DNA of 64,000 nt, taken from Pseudomonas laurylsulfativorans (lineage in GTDB: Bacteria; Pseudomonadota; Gammaproteobacteria; Pseudomonadales; Pseudomonadaceae). Under the pieces are notes generated by a model, which worked only from the letters and a program-made list of their open reading frames with translations, did not search any database and had not been told where the DNA came from. Position 1 is the stretch's first letter, and the number at the start of each line of letters is the position of its first letter. A program made the translations under genes and the position numbers. Below, one piece after another: positions 29,637 to 38,537 of this stretch. The stretch lies in contig NZ_MUJK01000003.1 of the NCBI RefSeq assembly GCF_002906155.1, positions 186,001 to 250,000 on the forward strand. The letters are read 5' to 3'.

Positions 29637-30350
29637 ATGCGTGACGAGGCAACAAAAGCGGTAACAGCCATCGGCCAGGTGCTTCAGGAGCAGATCGACC
29701 ACGGACTATTGACTCCCGGCAGCAAACTGCCGGCCGAGCGCAAGCTCAGTGAATTGTTCGGCACCACGCGAATCACGTTGCGTGAAGCGTTGTTGCAATT
29801 GGAGTCTCAGGGGCAGATCTACCGCGAGGAGCGTCGCGGCTGGTTCGTCTCGCCGCCACGCCTGGCCTACAACCTGATGCAGCGCAGCCACTTTCACGCG
29901 ATGGTCAGCGCTCAGGGGCGGGAGCCGTCCACCGAGGTGATTTCGGCGCGATTGCAACCGGCATCGGCGGCGGTCTGTGCCTGGCTGCAATTGCCGGCGC
30001 TGTCGAGCGTGATCCAGATCTGCCGATCACGGCGCATCGACGGGCGACTGGTGTTGTATGTGGAGCACTATCTGAACCCGCAGTACTTTCCCGGGATCCT
30101 CGATTTCGATTTGAATCAGTCAATCACCGAGTTGTATGCGCGGCATTACGATTTGCACTACGGGCGGGTGCGTTTCGAGATTGTGCCCACGGCGCTGTCA
30201 GTGGATGCGGCGGCGGCGTTGAAGGTGTCGGTGGGCAGCCCGGGCTTGCGGATTGCCCGGGTCAACTATGACCAGCATGAACGGTTGATCGACTGCGACC
30301 TGGAGTTCTGGCGGCATGATGCAATTCATGTCGGGGTGGATGTTGTCTAG
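29637..30350 (+). CDS. GntR-family regulator with UTRA ligand domain
   Basis: A 237-residue protein with an N-terminal winged HTH (GSKLPAERKLSELFGTTRITLREALLQLESQGQIYREERRGWFVS, about 28-72) and a C-terminal UTRA domain (about 90-235) of the HutC/PhnF group. It is divergent from the binding-protein operon with a 363-bp intergenic region carrying three TGGTCTA half-sites. ATG 29637 with AGGAA upstream is preferred to the TTG one codon earlier. It is probably the ligand-responsive repressor of the importer. Confidence 0.9.
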   Translation: MRDEATKAVTAIGQVLQEQIDHGLLTPGSKLPAERKLSELFGTTRITLREALLQLESQGQIYREERRGWFVSPPRLAYNLMQRSHFHAMVSAQGREPSTEVISARLQPASAAVCAWLQLPALSSVIQICRSRRIDGRLVLYVEHYLNPQYFPGILDFDLNQSITELYARHYDLHYGRVRFEIVPTALSVDAAAALKVSVGSPGLRIARVNYDQHERLIDCDLEFWRHDAIHVGVDVV

Positions 30351-30363
30351 TGTCCGACCTTCC

Positions 30364-30463
30364 TGTAGGAGCGAGCTTGCTCGCGATGGTCGTTAACGAT
30401 TACGCGTGTTTACTGGCTAAACGCGGTGTTCTTGAGTTCATCGCGAGCAAGCTCGCTCCTACA
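30364..30463. repeat. REP doublet with shared 50-nt core
   Basis: Arms at 30364-30388 and 30439-30463. The 50-nt inner part starts GTCGTTAACGATTACGCG and closely matches the core of the doublet at 41826-41927. Confidence 0.9.
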
Positions 30464-30467
30464 CGTG

Positions 30468-32621
30468 CTATTCATTCTGCGGGCCACCACTTGCGGTGAT
30501 CACCTGGATACTCATCCGCGGTGTCGCCAGATCCAGTCCGGCTTCATCCATGTGCCGCTTGAGTGACAGGTTGAAAGCTCGCGACACCTCCCACTGCTTG
30601 ATTGGCGCAGTCTTGAACCGGGCGCGAAGGATTGCGTTGCCCGACTCGAAACTTTCCACCCCCTGGAACTCCAGCGGCGACCAGATATTGCGCCGTTGCA
30701 GCGGATCGGTGCGCATTTTCTGGGCGACTTCGCGCATCAGTTTGATGGCGTTGTCGATGTCCATGCTGGCGGGCACAGCGACCCGGAAGATCGCGTAGCC
30801 GAATTCCCGGGAGTAGTTCTTGATGCTTTTGATTTCGCTGAACGGAATGGTGTGGACGATGCCGTCGATGTCCCGCAAGCGCACGGTGCGGATGGTCAGG
30901 CCCTCGACCGTACCGAGGTGGCCGCCGACATCCACGTAGTCGTCGATGGCCAGGGAGTCTTCGATGATGATGAACAGCCCGGTAATCAGGTCCGCGACCA
31001 ATGACTGCGCACCAAAACCGATGGCCAGGCCGATCACGCCGGCACCGGCCAGCAGTGGCGTGACGTTCATGCCCATGTTCGCCAGGGCGACAATCAGCGC
31101 GATGATGAAAATCGCGATGAACAGCACATTGCGGATCAGCGGCATCATCGTCTGTGCGCGGGCATTGGCCAGGCCTTTGCGCGAACGGGTCAGGGCGTGA
31201 TGCACGGCGGTGTCGCTGAGTATCCAGATCAGCCAGGCGAACAAGAGCGTGCCGGCGAGGCTGAACAGTTTGACGCTGACTTCGTGACCGTCGCCTTCGG
31301 TAAAGCGGATCAACGACATGCCCCAGACACGCAGGCCGAGTTCGATAAAGGCCAGCCACACCAACAGGTGGACGATGGTGTAAAAGAAGTTTTTCAGCCG
31401 TTCCGAATACACGGCGTAACGCCGGATACCGCGCTGGGGTTTGAGGGCATGGCGGCGTACCAGGCCGTTGATGACCATGCACAGCACCAGCAAAACGGTA
31501 CAGATCAGCGACTGGCGCAGGGCGGTGCTGGTATCACCGGCAGAAATGAACGTCGCGAACAGGGAGATGGCCACCAGCACCAGCGCCGGCACGTACCAGA
31601 AGGTGCCGAGAATCGACAGGGTATCGTTGAGGGCGCGTCGGGTCAGGCGCCGGGACAGAGGTTGATTGCGGATCAGGTGGGCGATTGGCCGGCGGAAACG
31701 CAGGATGAACCGTCCCGTGGACAGCGCAGCCAGGACATTGGCGACGGTCGCGGCGGTATGGGCCAGATGGCTACCGAGGCTGTCGACCAGTTGCGGATCG
31801 CTCAGCGCTTCGCCAAACGCGGCGAAGCTGCCGATCAGCCACAACGGCCGAAACGCCTGGTGACGCAGGATGTATAAGGCGCGATGGCGGTGTGGGCCGT
31901 CGAGCAGGGAAAAGGCAATTACGCAGATGGCCGAGAAACAGGTGCCGACCACCAGTGCATAGGCCAGCACCATGGCCAGGCTTTTGCCCAGGGACGAGGG
32001 CAGGGCGTAACTCATGTAGACCGTGATGACCAGGGCGATCAGCCATGGCCCGAGTTTGCGCAAGGCGAAGCGCAACATGTCCAGGGCCCGGGGGTGCTGC
32101 GGCAGTTCTTCGGTCAGACCGAAACGCATCCGCACGCGGTGGCTGATCCAGATCAGGGCGGCGGCCAGCAGGCTCCAGACCATCAGGATCATGGCAAAGG
32201 CGAACAGCATGGGCAGCCATTCATTGGCCGGCAACGCCAGCGCCACCAGTTCTTCCTTGGCCTGATCGAACTCACTGGACCAGCGCATGAGGGGGCTGTC
32301 GTCGCCGGAAAACTTCTTCTCGAAACTGGCCAGGGTCCCGCCAATCAGGCCCAGCACGCCTTCTTCGGTAATCGGCTGGGCCTGCTTGGTGGTGTCACGG
32401 AGCTTTTTCAGGTCGGCCAGCAGCTTGCTGCGTTGCTGGTCGTTTTCCAGTGACTTGATCACTTCGTCCAGGGATTGCCCAAGCGGTTCCTGTGCTTCGG
32501 GCTGCGCCTTGGCTTGGTTGAGCAGGCCTGGCAAGCCGGCCGCCTGGGCGGGCGACACTGACAGCAGCATCATCAGGCAGACAAGGGCAATACACGGGAG
32601 GGCAAAAAGACGAGCGAGCAC
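30468..32621 (-). CDS. MscS-family mechanosensitive channel (YbiO-like)
   Basis: A 717-residue inner-membrane protein with a cleavable signal (to about Ala28), a periplasmic region, about ten TM helices and a C-terminal MscS core: TM3 pore helix GAGVIGLAIGFGAQSLVADLITGLFIIIED, then DYVDVGGHLGTVEGLTIRTVRLRDIDGIVHTIPFSEI. Length and layout match E. coli YbiO (741 aa). It opens under hypo-osmotic membrane tension. The start is GTG with GAGG about 10 nt upstream. It is monocistronic, with a REP doublet directly after the stop. Confidence 0.92.
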   Translation of the reverse strand: MLARLFALPCIALVCLMMLLSVSPAQAAGLPGLLNQAKAQPEAQEPLGQSLDEVIKSLENDQQRSKLLADLKKLRDTTKQAQPITEEGVLGLIGGTLASFEKKFSGDDSPLMRWSSEFDQAKEELVALALPANEWLPMLFAFAMILMVWSLLAAALIWISHRVRMRFGLTEELPQHPRALDMLRFALRKLGPWLIALVITVYMSYALPSSLGKSLAMVLAYALVVGTCFSAICVIAFSLLDGPHRHRALYILRHQAFRPLWLIGSFAAFGEALSDPQLVDSLGSHLAHTAATVANVLAALSTGRFILRFRRPIAHLIRNQPLSRRLTRRALNDTLSILGTFWYVPALVLVAISLFATFISAGDTSTALRQSLICTVLLVLCMVINGLVRRHALKPQRGIRRYAVYSERLKNFFYTIVHLLVWLAFIELGLRVWGMSLIRFTEGDGHEVSVKLFSLAGTLLFAWLIWILSDTAVHHALTRSRKGLANARAQTMMPLIRNVLFIAIFIIALIVALANMGMNVTPLLAGAGVIGLAIGFGAQSLVADLITGLFIIIEDSLAIDDYVDVGGHLGTVEGLTIRTVRLRDIDGIVHTIPFSEIKSIKNYSREFGYAIFRVAVPASMDIDNAIKLMREVAQKMRTDPLQRRNIWSPLEFQGVESFESGNAILRARFKTAPIKQWEVSRAFNLSLKRHMDEAGLDLATPRMSIQVITASGGPQNE

Positions 32622-32699
32622 TAGGCGGTCAACCTCACAAGGAGCGGATCGACCGAGTGTACGAGCCCGTCAAAATCAATGCGAGCCAAGGGCGATGAA

Positions 32700-32876
32700 T
32701 TATTCGTTGAGTTTGGCGAGGATCTTGATCACCACGGTCGCGAGAATGGTCAGCATGCCGATCCACATGGCGAACACACCGGCATTTTTGTCGCGAAAGT
32801 TGAAACCGACGGCCAGCAGGAGCATCCCGGCAAGAATCGGGATCAGCATGGCGTGGAAGGTAGACATCGAAATCAT
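32700..32876 (-). CDS. Small membrane protein, 58 residues
   Basis: An open frame too short for usual ORF lists. It begins MISMSTFHAMLIPILAGMLL and ends TVVIKILAKLNE, with two hydrophobic segments (about 8-25 and 36-53) joined by a polar loop FNFRDKNAG. AAGG lies 8 nt before the ATG. It is 78 nt upstream of the MscS-like gene on the same strand, so co-transcription is possible. Codon usage is Pseudomonas-like (GCC, CTG, ATC rich). Similar two-TM proteins are common in Pseudomonas genomes without assigned function. Confidence 0.75.
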   Translation of the reverse strand: MISMSTFHAMLIPILAGMLLLAVGFNFRDKNAGVFAMWIGMLTILATVVIKILAKLNE

Positions 32877-32941
32877 GGAGACAGCCTTGTCGAAGGGGTA
32901 CTTGAAGTCTAGGCCGCTTTTGACGCGGCCTGTGTGATGTG

Positions 32942-33055
32942 TGTAGGAGCGAGCTTGCTCCGGGCGGCGATCCGACGATGGACTTGAACGTTGACGGAGC
33001 CTGCCGGGATGATCGCGGCGCCCTGACGTTCATCGCGAGCAAGCTCGCTCCTACA
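32942..33055. repeat. REP doublet with truncated left arm
   Basis: TGTAGGAGCGAGCTTGCTC (32942-32960) lacks the usual GCGATG end, whereas the right arm (33031-33055) is complete. The inner 70 nt are longer than in the other doublets. Confidence 0.85.
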
Positions 33056-33063
33056 GGGTTTTG

Positions 33064-34353
33064 TTACGGCAACTCTCGGCAGGCGTAGAACGCGCTCAGT
33101 ACCTTGACCAGATGCGCCAGGTCATGGCTGCCGCACAGTTCGCGGATCGAGTGCATGGCGAACGTCGGCAGGCCGATGTCCACGGTGCGCACGCCCAGGT
33201 GACTGGCGGTGATCGGGCCGATGGTCGAGCCACAGCCCATGTCGCTGCGCACCACGAAACTCTGCACCGGCACTTCTTCAGCCATGCACAGATGACGGAA
33301 GAACCCGGCGGTTTCGCTGTTGGTGGCGTAGCGCTGGTTGCTGTTGACCTTGATCACCGGGCCGGCGTTGAGCTTCGGGCCGTGGTTGGCATCGTGTTTG
33401 TCGGCGTAGTTCGGATGCACGCCGTGGGCGTTATCCGCCGACACCAGCAGGGATTTCTGAATGGTGCGTACGAATTCATCACCTTCCGGCAGCAGGCGGC
33501 GCAAGGTTTGTTCAAGCATCGGGCCGTCGGCACCACAAGCCGAGCAGGAACCGACTTCTTCGTGGTCATTGCAGACCAGCACGCAGGTTTCGTCGGTGTC
33601 GGCCGTCAGCAGCGCTTGCAGGCCGGCATAGCACGACAGCAGGTTGTCCAGTCGCGCGCCGGCAATGAAGTCGCCATGCAGGCCAATGACCGCAGCGCTT
33701 TGGGTGTCGTAGAAGCTCAGCTCGTAATCGAGCACCACGTCAGCGTTCAGGCCGTGTTCGCGGGCGAGTTGATCGGTGAGCACGGCACGGAAGTCCACGC
33801 GTTCGTCACCGGCAAATTGCGCGAGGATCGGCGGCAGTTCGGTCTGGGCGTTGATGGCCCAGCCCATGTTGGCTTCACGGTTGAGGTGAATCGCCAGGTT
33901 CGGAATGATCGCGACCGGAGCCTTGAAGTCGATCAGCTGGCTCTCGACCTTGCCGTCACGACGGAAGGTTACGCGGCCGGCCAGGGACAGGTCACGGTCG
34001 AACCATGGCGCGAGCAGCGCGCCGCCATAGACTTCGACACCCAGTTGCCAGAAACCCTGGCGCTGCAGCTCCGGTTGCGGCTTGACCCGCAGGCACGGGC
34101 TGTCGGTATGGGCGCCGACCAGGCGGATACCACCGTGCAGCGGCGAATGACGGCCCATCTTGATCGCGACAATCGAAGAGTCGTTGCGGGTGACGTAGTA
34201 GCGGCCGTTGGCTTCGGTATTCCACGGCTCGCGCTCGTCGAGGCGTTGATAGCCCGCCGCTTCCAGGCGCTGAACGAGGCTGGCGGTGGCATGGAACGGG
34301 GTAGGGGAGGCCTTGAGGAAATCGATCAGGCCTTGGTTCAACTCTTCACGCAT
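33064..34353 (-). CDS. apeB: M18-family aminopeptidase (probable aspartyl aminopeptidase)
   Basis: A 429-residue zinc peptidase. Metal-binding motifs include [13 protein letters not shown] (His/Asp), [17 protein letters not shown] (catalytic Glu-Glu) and a late [39 protein letters not shown] block. It is cytoplasmic, forms large oligomers and removes N-terminal acidic residues. It is monocistronic, flanked by REP doublets on both sides. Confidence 0.94.
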   Translation of the reverse strand: MREELNQGLIDFLKASPTPFHATASLVQRLEAAGYQRLDEREPWNTEANGRYYVTRNDSSIVAIKMGRHSPLHGGIRLVGAHTDSPCLRVKPQPELQRQGFWQLGVEVYGGALLAPWFDRDLSLAGRVTFRRDGKVESQLIDFKAPVAIIPNLAIHLNREANMGWAINAQTELPPILAQFAGDERVDFRAVLTDQLAREHGLNADVVLDYELSFYDTQSAAVIGLHGDFIAGARLDNLLSCYAGLQALLTADTDETCVLVCNDHEEVGSCSACGADGPMLEQTLRRLLPEGDEFVRTIQKSLLVSADNAHGVHPNYADKHDANHGPKLNAGPVIKVNSNQRYATNSETAGFFRHLCMAEEVPVQSFVVRSDMGCGSTIGPITASHLGVRTVDIGLPTFAMHSIRELCGSHDLAHLVKVLSAFYACRELP

Positions 34354-34444
34354 AAAGTAGCTCCAGACAGCAATGGCGCCAGTTTAACGTATTAGTCAGG
34401 GAATTGGCGGTGGGCTGATGTTGGGGTGGCCTCTGGTATTGAAC

Positions 34445-34546
34445 CTGTAGGAGCGAGCTTGCTCGCGATGAGCCCGAGAACGCCGCGGGGCGCCAGGCTT
34501 CCCGCGTTATCGTTGACGACCATCGCGAGCAAGCTCGCTCCTACAG
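34445..34546. repeat. REP doublet with shared core (reverse orientation)
   Basis: Arms at 34445-34470 and 34521-34546. On the minus strand the core reads GTCGTCAACGATAACGCGGG, matching the core family of 39721-39821. Confidence 0.9.
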
Positions 34547-34559
34547 GGTCTGCTTTCGC

Positions 34560-35195
34560 TCAGAACGGTGCAGGACACTCGAAGCGCAGGCGCTCGCCAC
34601 TTTGCGGGTGAGTGAAGCTGAGCATGCTCGCGTGCAGGCACAGGCGCGGCCAGGCTGCCAGCGCCTGCTCGTGGGCGTAGAGCCCGTCGCCCAACAATGG
34701 ATGGCCAATCGAGAGCATGTGCACGCGCAACTGGTGGGAACGGCCAGTGATCGGTGTCAGTTCAACGCGGCACCAGTCGCCGCAACGTTCCAGAACTCGC
34801 CAGAAGGTCAGCGCGTGCTTGCCGAATTCGTGATCGACCACATGCCGTGGCTTGGTCGGCGGGTCGTAGCGCAAGGGCAGATCGATGCTGCCGCTGTCCA
34901 GTTCCGGCTGACCCCAGCACAGGGCGGTGTAGGCCTTTTCGGTTTCGCGGTCGTGAAATTGCCGGGACAGTTCGCGATGGGTATCCGGATCGCGGGCCAG
35001 CAGGATGATCCCGGAAGTTTCCCAATCCAGTCGATGGACGATTCGTGCTTCCGGGTAGCCGTTTTCCTGCAGACGGGTAATCAGGCAGTCCTTGTTGTCA
35101 TCGGCCCGGCCTGGGACGGAGAGCAGCAGGGTCGGTTTGTTCACCACCAGTACGGCGGCGTCCTGATGGATGATGTGGATGTTGGACAACGGCAT
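34560..35195 (-). CDS. rluA: Dual-specificity RNA pseudouridine synthase RluA
   Basis: A 211-residue protein. The catalytic block RIVHRLDWETSGIILLA contains the essential Asp in HRLD. LTPITGRSHQLRVHMLSIGHPLLGD and RLCLHASMLSFTHPQSG are typical of RluA itself rather than RluC/D, and no S4 domain is present, as in RluA. It modifies U746 of 23S rRNA and U32 of some tRNAs. It lies upstream of apeB and downstream of minE on the same strand, separated by REP doublets. Confidence 0.93.
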   Translation of the reverse strand: MPLSNIHIIHQDAAVLVVNKPTLLLSVPGRADDNKDCLITRLQENGYPEARIVHRLDWETSGIILLARDPDTHRELSRQFHDRETEKAYTALCWGQPELDSGSIDLPLRYDPPTKPRHVVDHEFGKHALTFWRVLERCGDWCRVELTPITGRSHQLRVHMLSIGHPLLGDGLYAHEQALAAWPRLCLHASMLSFTHPQSGERLRFECPAPF

Positions 35196-35251
35196 TAAAA
35201 CAGCCTCGTAACAAACGCCAACGGCGGCTCAATCATTCTCACGCCCCTCTT

Positions 35252-35338
35252 TGTAGGAGCCGGCTTGCTGGCGATGCAGGCAACGCGGTCTGACTGTTAC
35301 AACGCGTTGAAGCTATCGCTGGCAAGCCAGCTCCTACA
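35252..35338. repeat. REP doublet (GGCTTGCTGGCGAT type)
   Basis: Arms at 35252-35275 and 35315-35338 with two mismatches, between rluA and minE. Confidence 0.88.
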
Positions 35339-35387
35339 GGGAGGGCGTTTCGAATGATCGAACCGCCGTGGCTCCAGCCGGATCGAC

Positions 35388-35642
35388 TCAGCGATCAGGC
35401 AGGGTGATATTGAGTTCCAGAATCGAGCAGCTGCCCTGGCTTTCCAGTGCGACATGCACGTCATCGGACCCGATATTGACGTACTTGCGGATCACCTCGA
35501 CCAGTTCCTTCTGCAAGGCCGGCAGGTAGTCCGGGGTGCTGCGTTGGCCGCGTTCGTGCGCCACGATGATCTGTAGACGCTCTTTCGCTACCGACGCGGT
35601 GCTTTGCTTTTTGTTGGCACGAAAGAAGTCAAAAAGGTTCAT
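35388..35642 (-). CDS. minE: Cell-division topological specificity factor MinE
   Basis: An 84-residue protein with amphipathic N-terminus [23 protein letters not shown], the MinD-binding helix [12 protein letters not shown], and the dimerisation part [19 protein letters not shown]. It stimulates MinD ATPase, driving the pole-to-pole oscillation that places FtsZ at mid-cell. It lies 3 nt after the minD stop, so it is co-translated. Confidence 0.97.
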   Translation of the reverse strand: MNLFDFFRANKKQSTASVAKERLQIIVAHERGQRSTPDYLPALQKELVEVIRKYVNIGSDDVHVALESQGSCSILELNITLPDR

Positions 35643-35645
35643 TGC

Positions 35646-36458
35646 TTAGTTGCCTCCAAACAGGCGCTCGAAGAATCCCTTCTTCTGTACATCGAGGAAT
35701 CGATGATCCACGGTCTTGCCCAGCAGGCGGTCAACGGTATCGCTGTAGGCCTGGCCGGCATCGCTCTGGTCGTCGAGAATCACCGGAACACCCTGGTTGG
35801 ATGCCTTGAGCACCGCCTGGGATTCAGGGATCACGCCGAGCAGGGCCACCGAAAGGATTTCCTTGACGTCTTCTACGCCGAGCATTTCGCCTTTGCTCAC
35901 ACGTTCCGGGTGATAGCGGGTAATCAGCAGGTGTTCCTTGATCGGGTCTTCCCCGCGTTCGGCACGACGGGACTTGCTGGCCAGCAGGCCGAGCATGCGG
36001 TCGGAGTCACGTACCGAGGAAACTTCCGGGTTGGTCACGACGATCGCTTCATCGGCGAAGTACATGGCCAGGTGGGCGCCTTTCTCGATGCCTGCCGGGG
36101 AGTCGCAGACCACGAACTCAAAGTCTTCCTTGAGTTGCATCAGGACTTTTTCGACGCCTTCGACGGTCAGCGCGTCTTTGTCGCGGGTCTGGCTGGCGGC
36201 CAGTACGTAGAGGTTTTCCAGGCGCTTGTCTTTGATCAGGGCCTGTTGCAGGTTGGCTTCGCCGTTGACCACGTTGACGAAGTCATACACCACGCGGCGC
36301 TCGCAACCCATGATCAGGTCGAGGTTACGCAAGCCCACGTCGAAGTCGACGATAACTGTTTTGTGACCGCGCAGAGCGAGGCCGGTACCGATAGCGGCGC
36401 TGGTGGTGGTCTTACCCACACCACCCTTGCCGGATGTAACCACGAGAATCTTGGCCAA
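35646..36458 (-). CDS. minD: Septum-site determining ATPase MinD
   Basis: A 270-residue protein with the deviant Walker A motif SGKGGVGKTTT at the N-terminus, switch regions VDFDVGLRNLDL and VCDSPAGIEKGA, and a C-terminal membrane-targeting amphipathic helix (KKGFFERLFGGN). It recruits MinC to the membrane and is displaced by MinE. Confidence 0.98.
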   Translation of the reverse strand: MAKILVVTSGKGGVGKTTTSAAIGTGLALRGHKTVIVDFDVGLRNLDLIMGCERRVVYDFVNVVNGEANLQQALIKDKRLENLYVLAASQTRDKDALTVEGVEKVLMQLKEDFEFVVCDSPAGIEKGAHLAMYFADEAIVVTNPEVSSVRDSDRMLGLLASKSRRAERGEDPIKEHLLITRYHPERVSKGEMLGVEDVKEILSVALLGVIPESQAVLKASNQGVPVILDDQSDAGQAYSDTVDRLLGKTVDHRFLDVQKKGFFERLFGGN

Positions 36459-36659
36459 GGTGTTTCACCCCTAAGGAAGAAGGACTTTCCAGCCCCTGAA
36501 AAACATCTCCTGAAAACTACTGCAGTCGGACAGCCTTGGCTGGAATCCGGTTTTGAGCGGCGTTTACCCCCGGTAAACACTGCTTTCGGCCTTTTTCCTA
36601 CTTCGTTTGAGCCGTTTTCGCTACGTTTTAGAGATGCTTGGAAAATGCGGCAGTATCCG

Positions 36660-37397
36660 TTAAAGCCGAATGATGTTCAACACGTCGCCGGACAGGCTGA
36701 CCTGCACGCCCGAACCCCATAGAGGGTCGCGGCGCAGATCTTCGGAAACCTTGTAATGCCCGGCGATTGAAATCAGTTCAGCACTCATTTGCTGACAGAA
36801 AATCCGCGCCTTGGTGTCGCCCTTTACGCCGGCCAACACGCGACCACGCATCGGGCCGTATACATGGATGTTGCCATCGGCGAGAAGTTCCGCCCCCGGG
36901 CTGACCGAGGAGATCACCACCAGATCGCTGCCCTGGGCATAAATCTGCTGACCACCGCGTACTGGCGAAGTGATGATTTTCGTCGGTTTGATTGTCGGCT
37001 CGGGCGGTTTTTCCGGTTTTTTCTTCGGTTCGCCTTCGGTCAGGTCCAGTGGACGCTCCCGGGCACCCGACGGTGGCAGCACCGGCAGGTCGACCGCAAT
37101 GGCGGCGGCGATGTCTTCGATGCGGCTGGCGCGGATCGCCAGGGTGCGCAGGCCGTGCTGGCGGCAGATGCGCATCAGGCCGGGGAGATCGACTGCGCCT
37201 TCGTTGGCCGGGAGTTTGTCCAGGGCCAGTACCAGTGGCGCGTTGCTGAAGAAGTTGGGCGCCTGGGCGACCTTGGCGGCCAGTTGCCGATCAAGGCTTT
37301 CGAGGTCGTTACGGGCCAGTTCCAGCACCGTAATGGCCAGCATGCTGCCCTTCAACTGGAACACGGGATCTTGGTCTAGCGGTTCGGTTTGGCTCAT
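36660..37397 (-). CDS. minC: Septum-site determining protein MinC
   Basis: A 245-residue FtsZ inhibitor. The N-terminal FtsZ-interacting domain (to about 110) is followed by a Pro/Lys-rich linker ([19 protein letters not shown]) and the C-terminal beta-helix that binds MinD ([47 protein letters not shown]). ATG 37397 gives the family start MSQTEPL; no strong ribosome site is visible. A gap of 201 bp to minD contains an inverted repeat GTTTACC/GGTAAAC and no gene, so minDE may have its own promoter. Confidence 0.96.
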   Translation of the reverse strand: MSQTEPLDQDPVFQLKGSMLAITVLELARNDLESLDRQLAAKVAQAPNFFSNAPLVLALDKLPANEGAVDLPGLMRICRQHGLRTLAIRASRIEDIAAAIAVDLPVLPPSGARERPLDLTEGEPKKKPEKPPEPTIKPTKIITSPVRGGQQIYAQGSDLVVISSVSPGAELLADGNIHVYGPMRGRVLAGVKGDTKARIFCQQMSAELISIAGHYKVSEDLRRDPLWGSGVQVSLSGDVLNIIRL

Positions 37398-37515
37398 GGT
37401 CGGCATACAACGACTTGTCACTAAAAGTGCCGAGACTTATAACGAGAACGCCCGCAGGCCGCAAGCCGGGTCGAACGATGTAGAATGCGCGGCCATTGTC
37501 ATTCCGGAAGCATTA

Positions 37516-38448
37516 ATGGACCGCCCGCGTTTTCGAAAAGCATTTCTATCTCCACGTTTCTGGCCGCTGTGGTGTGGCCTGGGGCTGTTGTGGCTGATCG
37601 TCCAGTTGCCGTATCCGGCTCTGCTGTGGATCGGGCGCTTCCTGGGCTCTTTGATGTATCGCGTGGCCGGCGACAGACGGCGCATTGCCAAGCGCAACCT
37701 GGAGCTGTGTTTTCCTGAAAAGACCGCCGCCGAACGCAAACGGCTGCTCAAGGAGAACTTCGCCTCTACCGGCATCGCTTTTTTTGAGATGGCGATGAGT
37801 TGGTGGTGGTCACGCAAACGCCTGGCAACCCTGGCTCATATCGAGGGACTGGAGCATTTGCAAAAGGCCCAGCGCGAGGGCAAGGGCGTGATCCTGATGG
37901 CGCTGCACTTCACGACACTGGAAATCGGCGCCGCATTGCTCGGCCAGCAGCACACCATCGACGGTATGTACCGCGAGCACAAGAATCCGCTGTTCGACTA
38001 CATCCAGCGCCAGGGCCGCGAGCGGCATAACCTCGACTCGCTGGCGGTGGAGCGCGAAGACGTGCGCGGCATGCTCAAATTGCTGCGCTCGGGCCGGGCG
38101 ATCTGGTACGCACCGGATCAGGACTACGGCGCCAAGCAAAGCCTCTTCGTACCGCTGTTCGGCATTCAGGCTGCGACCGTCACCGCCACGAGCAAGTTTG
38201 CGCGGTTGGGCAAGGCGCTGGTGGTGCCGTTCACCCAGGAGCGTCTGGCGGACGGCAGCGGTTATCGCCTGGTGATCCATGCGCCGCTCGAAGGCTTCCC
38301 CGGCGAAACCGAAGAAGAGGACTGCATCCGCATCAATCAGTGGATCGAAGGCGTTCTGCGCGAATATCCCGAGCAATACCTGTGGGCGCACCGTCGCTTC
38401 AAGAGCCGCCCACCGGGTGAGCCGAAGCTCTACGCCAAACGTCGTTGA
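37516..38448 (+). CDS. Lipid A biosynthesis (lauroyl-type) acyltransferase, LpxL/HtrB family
   Basis: A 310-residue inner-membrane enzyme with one N-terminal TM (LWCGLGLLWLIVQLPYPALL). The LPLAT motif HX4E appears in ALHFTTLEIG, followed by DGMYREHKNPLFD and WYAPDQDYG. It transfers a secondary acyl chain to Kdo2-lipid IVA or its equivalent. Divergent from minC. ATG 37516 has GGAAG 5 nt upstream; the longer open frame overlaps minC and is spurious. Pseudomonas has several paralogues, so acyl specificity is not assigned. Confidence 0.93.
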   Translation: MDRPRFRKAFLSPRFWPLWCGLGLLWLIVQLPYPALLWIGRFLGSLMYRVAGDRRRIAKRNLELCFPEKTAAERKRLLKENFASTGIAFFEMAMSWWWSRKRLATLAHIEGLEHLQKAQREGKGVILMALHFTTLEIGAALLGQQHTIDGMYREHKNPLFDYIQRQGRERHNLDSLAVEREDVRGMLKLLRSGRAIWYAPDQDYGAKQSLFVPLFGIQAATVTATSKFARLGKALVVPFTQERLADGSGYRLVIHAPLEGFPGETEEEDCIRINQWIEGVLREYPEQYLWAHRRFKSRPPGEPKLYAKRR

Positions 38449-38459
38449 ATCCCGAGACG

Positions 38460-38485
38460 CTGTAGGAGCGAGCTTGCTCCTACAG
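38460..38485. repeat. Minimal REP hairpin
   Basis: CTGTAGGAGC (38460-38469) and GCTCCTACAG (38476-38485) around GAGCTT: two half-arms fused, apparently a collapsed REP doublet, 12 nt after the acyltransferase stop. Confidence 0.85.
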
Positions 38486-38537
38486 GGGGAATAGGTCGAA
38501 ACAACGAAATCCCATCTAGCACCATGGAGAGTTGCGT

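Noticed and set aside
36562..36578. GTTTACC-CCC-GGTAAAC in the minC-minD gap
   Set aside because: A short 7-bp dyad without promoter elements or repetition; not enough to call an operator.
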